Source of the DNA: 1-14-0-10-45-29 sp964532715
GTDB taxonomy: Archaea > Micrarchaeota > Micrarchaeia > Anstonellales > Anstonellaceae
Assembly (NCBI GenBank): GCA_964532715.1
Contig: CAZHIX010000032.1
Coordinates: 1-14,449 of the forward strand
Direction: 5' to 3'
DNA length: 14,449 nt
In this document: piece after piece, positions 12,575 through 14,449 of the stretch
How positions within the stretch are numbered: the first letter of the stretch is position 1
Layout of the letters: each line of letters begins with the position of its first letter
Program-made: the position numbers and the translations under genes
The notes under the pieces: generated by a model
The model's database searches: none
What the model saw: only the letters and a program-made list of their open reading frames with translations
Told to the model about the DNA's origin: nothing

Positions 12575-14449
12575 ATGGTTGATTTAAAAGAAGTTGAAGA
12601 GAACATATTAGCATACTGGAAATCTCATAAAATATATGAGAAAACAAAAAAAAGAAACGAAGCATCAGTGCCGTTCTTTTTTTGCGATGGCCCGCCATAT
12701 GCAACTGGTCAGATACATCCTGGAACTGCGTGGAACAAAACTTTCAAAGATTCTATATTGCGTTATTATCGTGCAAAAGGGTACAACGTACATGATCGCC
12801 CAGGATACGATACTCATGGGCTTCCTATAGAAGTTCAAGTTGAAAAAGAGCTTGCAATCACAGATAAAAAAGAAATAGAAAAAATGGGTTTAGAACCGTT
12901 CATAGCTAAATGCAAGCAACATGCATCCAAGTATATCTCAGTAATTTCATCTCAATTTGCAAGATGCGGGGTCTGGATGGATTGGGAACGTCCATACATT
13001 ACTTATCACAATAATTACATAAATTCTATTTGGAAAACAATCAAATCTGCTGATGAAAAAGGTCTTTTAACCCAAGGTACTTATGTAGTTCCTTTTAGTC
13101 CTGCATCACAAACGTCTTTGGCAAACTACGAGCTTGAGTATCGCGAAAAAGAAGATCCTTCCATATATGTAAAATTCAAAGTAAAATCAAAAGAGAACGA
13201 ATACTTGCTTATTTGGACGACCACTCCATGGACTTTAATTGCAAATCGTGCGGTGATGGTTCATCCAACGTTTAGTTATGTCCGTGCAAAAGTTGGCGAT
13301 GAAGTTTGGATTGTTGCAAAAGAACGCCTTGGTCATATAAATGAGTTTTTGGGTGGCAGTTTGCCTCTTGAAATAATATCAGAAACATCTGGCAAAAAGT
13401 TAGAAGGTATAGAATATGAGCATCCACTACAATCAAAACTTGCAAAAGATTTTGAGCGCAAAGTAATTCTAAGTGACGAATATGTTACGCTTGAAGATGG
13501 TTCAGGCCTTGTTCATACCGCACCTGGTCATGGCCCAGAAGATTTCATAGTGTGTAAAAGATATGGAATCCAACCATTTTGCCCTGTTGATACTGCCGGA
13601 AAATATACTTCTGACGCTGGAATTTATGTCGGTCTTGAAGTTCTAAATGCAAATAATCTGATAATTTCAGAACTCAAAAGTGTAGGTGCACTTGTGCTTG
13701 AGCAAAAAATAATGCATCGTTATCCTCACGACTGGAGAAAGAAAACTCCTCTCATATACATCACAACTCCTCAATGGTTTATTTCAATATCAAAATTAAA
13801 ACAAAGAATGCTTGATGAGATTGATTCATCCATTAATTTTCATCCGCAATTTGCAAAAACTCGTTTTAGGGATTTTGTATTATCTGCACCTGATTGGTGT
13901 ATTTCCCGTCAGAGATTTTGGGGGACTCCCTTGCCCATCTGGGTTTGTTCAAATCCACAATGTGCACACAAAAAAGTTGTTGCAGATGTATCTGAATTGC
14001 CAGATCCTAATATGGATTTACATCGTCCATACATAGATTCTGTAGTTTTTGAATGTCCTAAATGTAAATCACAAATGAAACGTGTTGCAGATATTTTGGA
14101 CGTGTGGTTTGATTCTGGCAATGCGATATGGGCTCAACTTAGTGATGATGAGAAGAAAATGTGGACTTCGAAAAATGGTTCTTTGCAAGCAGATTTTATA
14201 GTTGAAGGAAAAGATCAAACGCGTGGGTGGTTTTATTCTCTTCTCGGTTCAGGGGTTCTTCTTGACGATGAAACTCCATACAAGAATCTCACCATGCATG
14301 GATTTTTTGTAGATGAAAAAGGGGAAAAAATGTCAAAGTCTGTTGGCAATTATGTTCCGCTTGAAGATATAATCTCAAAATACGGTGCAGATTCATTTAG
14401 GCTTTGGAGTTTATCCTCAACAGTCTGGGATGATCTGAAATTCTCATAC
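12575..14449 (+). CDS. ileS: Isoleucyl-tRNA synthetase (3' end outside the window)
   Basis: Open from the ATG to the right edge: 625 codons, no stop. This class I synthetase charges tRNA-Ile. The catalytic signature appears as QIHPGTAWNK, with HPGT (48-51) for HIGH. GYDTHGLPIEVQVEK (78-92) is typical of IleRS. The CP1 editing domain carries WTTTPWTL (214-221) and the GHGPEDF editing motif. WCISRQRFWGTPLPIW (about 445) is the conserved return to the catalytic core, followed by paired Cys motifs (CSNPQC, CPKC) and DVWFDSG. KMSKS is at 585-589. At 175-178, where many IleRSs have a CPxC knuckle, the sequence is SPAS. The anticodon-binding domain lies beyond the edge. The start is supported by GTGAT four nt upstream. 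Confidence 0.97.
   Translation, partial: MVDLKEVEENILAYWKSHKIYEKTKKRNEASVPFFFCDGPPYATGQIHPGTAWNKTFKDSILRYYRAKGYNVHDRPGYDTHGLPIEVQVEKELAITDKKEIEKMGLEPFIAKCKQHASKYISVISSQFARCGVWMDWERPYITYHNNYINSIWKTIKSADEKGLLTQGTYVVPFSPASQTSLANYELEYREKEDPSIYVKFKVKSKENEYLLIWTTTPWTLIANRAVMVHPTFSYVRAKVGDEVWIVAKERLGHINEFLGGSLPLEIISETSGKKLEGIEYEHPLQSKLAKDFERKVILSDEYVTLEDGSGLVHTAPGHGPEDFIVCKRYGIQPFCPVDTAGKYTSDAGIYVGLEVLNANNLIISELKSVGALVLEQKIMHRYPHDWRKKTPLIYITTPQWFISISKLKQRMLDEIDSSINFHPQFAKTRFRDFVLSAPDWCISRQRFWGTPLPIWVCSNPQCAHKKVVADVSELPDPNMDLHRPYIDSVVFECPKCKSQMKRVADILDVWFDSGNAIWAQLSDDEKKMWTSKNGSLQADFIVEGKDQTRGWFYSLLGSGVLLDDETPYKNLTMHGFFVDEKGEKMSKSVGNYVPLEDIISKYGADSFRLWSLSSTVWDDLKFSY

Overview
The window is archaeal. 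It carries archaeal/eukaryotic-type information genes (aPelota, ABCE1, replication factor C small subunit, a diphthine--ammonia ligase homologue and an archaeal/eukaryal-looking IleRS), two archaeal FtsZ proteins, tRNA genes without an encoded CCA, TATA-box promoters, many nearly leaderless genes and T-tract terminators. It is AT-rich and compact. The two runs of N (10 and 100 bases) suggest a scaffolded draft or metagenome assembly. A small-genome archaeon, perhaps DPANN/Micrarchaeota-like, would fit, but lineage cannot be fixed from this sequence alone.

Layout. 1-205 is the 3' end of a 23S rRNA gene (+), not followed by a recognisable 5S. A leaderless GNAT acetyltransferase (312-944, +) comes next, then a flavodoxin-like protein (1092-1610, -). 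From 3560 down to 1820 on the minus strand lies an unusual tRNA district: a tRNA-Ala-like 5' fragment, a complete tRNA-Ala(CGC), a tandem array of 63-bp units each containing a copy of the last 13 nt of that tRNA, the dph6 homologue, a 2Fe-2S ferredoxin, tRNA-Ser(UGA), and one 61-bp unit containing a copy of the last 13 nt of that tRNA-Ser. Two ftsZ genes follow (3818-4906 and 5127-6197, -), each with its own promoter and T-rich terminator. ABCE1 (6297-8059, -) and a small membrane protein (8156-8518, -) are divergent from pelota (8581-9630, +). A lactate permease-family transporter (9781-11331, -), rfcS (11444-12454, -) and a divergent ileS (12575 to the window end, +, incomplete) close the window.

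How the genes fit together. aPelota and ABCE1 are known partners in splitting stalled ribosomes, so 6297-9630 is a ribosome-recycling locus with an unknown three-helix membrane protein inside it. Dph6 acts on the diphthamide of elongation factor 2, so together with the tRNAs, the rRNA end and IleRS much of the window concerns translation. The FtsZ pair serves division and RfcS serves clamp loading.

Most notable are the tRNA 3'-end-containing repeat units. At two unrelated tRNAs the sequence immediately 3' of the gene is a 61-63-nt unit that ends in a copy of tRNA nucleotides 61-73, preceded by its own extended T-arm-like hairpin. In the Ala array the inner hairpin of two units differs at four of six pairs, all compensated, which indicates a folded RNA. 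The nearest precedent I know is the tRNA-end-containing repeats downstream of E. coli tyrT. Second, the 10-N gap in ABCE1 has the wrong length: reading across it with 2 bases restores a normal first Fe-S motif and a start at 8059.
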